Assembly (NCBI GenBank): GCA_001769195.1
Contig: MEOK01000001.1
Coordinates: 1-64,000, forward strand
DNA length: 64,000 nucleotides
Source of the DNA: Bacteroidetes bacterium GWF2_40_14
GTDB lineage: Bacteria > Bacteroidota > Bacteroidia > Bacteroidales > UBA932
Direction: 5' to 3'
In this document: positions 62,704 through 64,000 of the stretch, one piece after another
Layout: each line of letters opens with the position of its first letter
Numbering within the stretch: position 1 is the stretch's first letter
Translations under genes and position numbers: made by a program
Notes under the pieces: model-generated
Database searches by the model: none
What the model was told of the DNA's origin: nothing
Seen by the model: only the letters and a program-made list of their open reading frames with translations

Positions 62704-63629
62704 TGGCCGCCAAACCAATTCCACTGTATTTAGTGTCAGGTTTTCTTGGGAGCGGGAAAAGCAGCTTCCTTAAGAACATTATTGAAAAACTGAGCGGACT
62801 AAAAAGAATTGGTATTGTACAGAACGAGTTTTCCTCTATAAACATAGACTCGAGGATACTTGCTCAAAGCGGATATTTTTCATTGATGGAGGTAAACAGA
62901 GGCTCTCTCTTCTGCTTGTGTCAGCTTAATGACTTTATCCCTAAACTTGCAGATTTTATAGACAAGGAACAGCCAGAAGTGATTTTCATTGAGGCATCCG
63001 GCCTCTCAGACCCTCTCTCTATCCTTCAGATGATAAATTCTCCATATTTATCAGACAGGGTAAGGTTTTCGAGAGCATATACAATAGTGGACTGCTCATT
63101 GTTTGATATGCAGGTAAAAATGTTGAAATCAGTATCCAATCAGATAAAAATTGCAGATACTGTTCTCATAAACAAATGTGACAAACTCCACAGTGAAGAT
63201 TGTCGGACAATTGGCAATAAAGTGGAGGCAATTAATCCATTCTGCAAAATTGTCTACACACAATACGCAGTTCTACCCGATTCTGAATATGATTCCATTT
63301 TTGAAAATTCTTTCACTGCACAAGCCATTTTGACAATCAGGGAAAAAGATAGCCAACCCTTGACAGCTCCCCCGGATATATTGGTAAAGGTACTCTCCAC
63401 AGCACGGAAAATATCAATAGAAAATATGGAAAGACTTAAGGACCATATAAAGCCATTGCTTAGAGCAAAAGGATTTATAAGGATGGCAAATGGTTCAGCC
63501 ATAACAATACAGGCGGTTTCCGGAGATATATCACTTCAGGAATACACTTTGCCTGTTCTCAGGAGCGAAATGGTTTTTTTTGGTGAATCAATTGATTTAC
63601 ACTACATATCCAATCTGTTTAACGCATGA
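62703..63629 (+). CDS. CobW/COG0523-family GTPase (metallochaperone-like)
   Basis: The 308-residue P-loop protein has Walker A GFLGSGKSS (13-21), a Walker B-like VIFIEASGLSDPL, and the guanine-specificity motif INKCDKL. The metal motif normally reading CxCC appears as F-C71-L-C73-Q. COG0523 proteins deliver zinc or cobalt/cobalamin-related metal to client enzymes. Here the client could be the adjacent methyltransferase or corrinoid protein. It overlaps its neighbours by 1 and 4 bp. Confidence 0.85.
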   Translation: MAAKPIPLYLVSGFLGSGKSSFLKNIIEKLSGLKRIGIVQNEFSSINIDSRILAQSGYFSLMEVNRGSLFCLCQLNDFIPKLADFIDKEQPEVIFIEASGLSDPLSILQMINSPYLSDRVRFSRAYTIVDCSLFDMQVKMLKSVSNQIKIADTVLINKCDKLHSEDCRTIGNKVEAINPFCKIVYTQYAVLPDSEYDSIFENSFTAQAILTIREKDSQPLTAPPDILVKVLSTARKISIENMERLKDHIKPLLRAKGFIRMANGSAITIQAVSGDISLQEYTLPVLRSEMVFFGESIDLHYISNLFNA

Positions 63630-64000
63630 GAGAGATCTTTGAATATAGGGTAATGCTCTCTTCCATTATACTGGGTAGAGAAGAGATAGCAAACCATATT
63701 GGTAAGGAATTCGTTGGACAAGCAAATAAGTTGATGACTCAACTGTCGTCAATAGAGGCAAAAGGAGCATTTACAATTATACAGAAAGAGGAATCGGATT
63801 TTATTTTTGGCAGGCAGATTGCTCCGATATTTGCCATGGCAGAAAAAATTGTACTTTTTGTTGCCACACTTGGAGAGGAGTCAAAAGAGATTATTGCCTC
63901 AAAAAAGACAGATATTCTGGAATATTATCTCGTTGATTTTCTGGCGTCTCAATTTGCAGAAGAAATGGCTGGGTATATGCATGAGAGAATAAAAGAGTAT
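63626..64000 (+). CDS. MetH-activation-domain-like protein (partial, cut by window end)
   Basis: The ATG at 63626 overlaps the CobW stop (ATGA). The frame stays open to the window end (125 codons). The sequence (LSSIILGREEIANHIGKEFV, 20 residues; VLFVATLGEESKEI; LEYYLVDFLASQFAEEM) resembles the vitamin-B12-dependent methionine synthase activation domain, which binds SAM and reductively remethylates cobalamin. In stand-alone form such proteins accompany corrinoid methyltransferases as reactivators. The C-terminus is missing, so the SAM-binding motif cannot be checked. Confidence 0.7.
   Translation, partial: MREIFEYRVMLSSIILGREEIANHIGKEFVGQANKLMTQLSSIEAKGAFTIIQKEESDFIFGRQIAPIFAMAEKIVLFVATLGEESKEIIASKKTDILEYYLVDFLASQFAEEMAGYMHERIKEY

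Noticed and set aside
1-64000. tRNA, rRNA or transposase genes
   Set aside because: None of the intergenic spaces showed a tRNA-like cloverleaf or rRNA sequence, and no frame resembled a transposase or integrase; a dedicated tRNA scan was not possible.

Overview
The window looks like a chromosomal segment from a Bacteroidota (Bacteroidales-type) anaerobe. The evidence is a SusC/SusD pair with an ECF sigma/FecR regulator, many lipoproteins and signal-peptide proteins, TAnnTTTG-like -7 boxes, stand-alone glycoside hydrolases (GH2, GH38, GH89, GH92) and a GHL10 protein. No rRNA, tRNA, CRISPR array or intact insertion sequence was recognised.

Layout. 0.1-4.6 kb (minus): an S41 peptidase and a GH89 alpha-N-acetylglucosaminidase. 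4.7-20.4 kb (plus): an ECF sigma factor, FecR anti-sigma, SusC with an STN domain, SusD, DUF4843 and PKD-like lipoproteins. These are followed by an envelope redox set (FMN-binding protein, TlpA-like thioredoxin, DsbD N-terminal-like protein), a large zinc metalloprotease interrupted by an in-frame amber codon, and a DUF4369/beta-propeller lipoprotein. 20.5-24.9 kb (plus): GH38 alpha-mannosidase and an MFS transporter whose 3' end runs into a heptanucleotide array and a terminator. 25.0-30.2 kb: two gene-poor intervals with palindromes and a gene relic, flanking a minus-strand group of small enzymes (alpha/beta hydrolase, three GNAT acetyltransferases, OsmC, a membrane protein).

30.2-37.0 kb (minus): thrA-thrB-thrC followed by a PurF-like gene, preceded by a Thr/Ile-rich leader peptide and attenuator. 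37.0-51.6 kb (minus): a close-packed eight-gene run, in transcription order crotonase, 3-hydroxyacyl-CoA dehydrogenase, a receiver/PEP-synthase-like protein, TonB-dependent receptor, GH92, GH2, rlmF and GHL10. 51.6-54.9 kb (plus): a Phe-rich leader and attenuator, pheA, a CYTH protein and two or three unknown genes. 54.9-60.6 kb (plus): a Leu/Ile-rich leader and attenuator, then leuA-leuC-leuD-leuB-ilvE. 60.7-64.0 kb (plus, cut by the window end): a corrinoid methyltransferase set (corrinoid protein, UroD-type methyltransferase fused to a thioredoxin-like domain, CobW-type GTPase, MetH-activation-like protein).

Together the genes suggest an anaerobic glycan and peptide scavenger. It carries mannose- and GlcNAc-releasing enzymes aimed at N-glycan-type substrates and an ECF-controlled SusCD importer with protease and thiol/flavin proteins. 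It also has amino-acid biosynthesis operons (Thr, Phe, Leu) that each appear to be governed by classical ribosome-mediated attenuation. The three attenuators, the amber-interrupted protease and the corrinoid methyltransferase set are the observations most worth following up.
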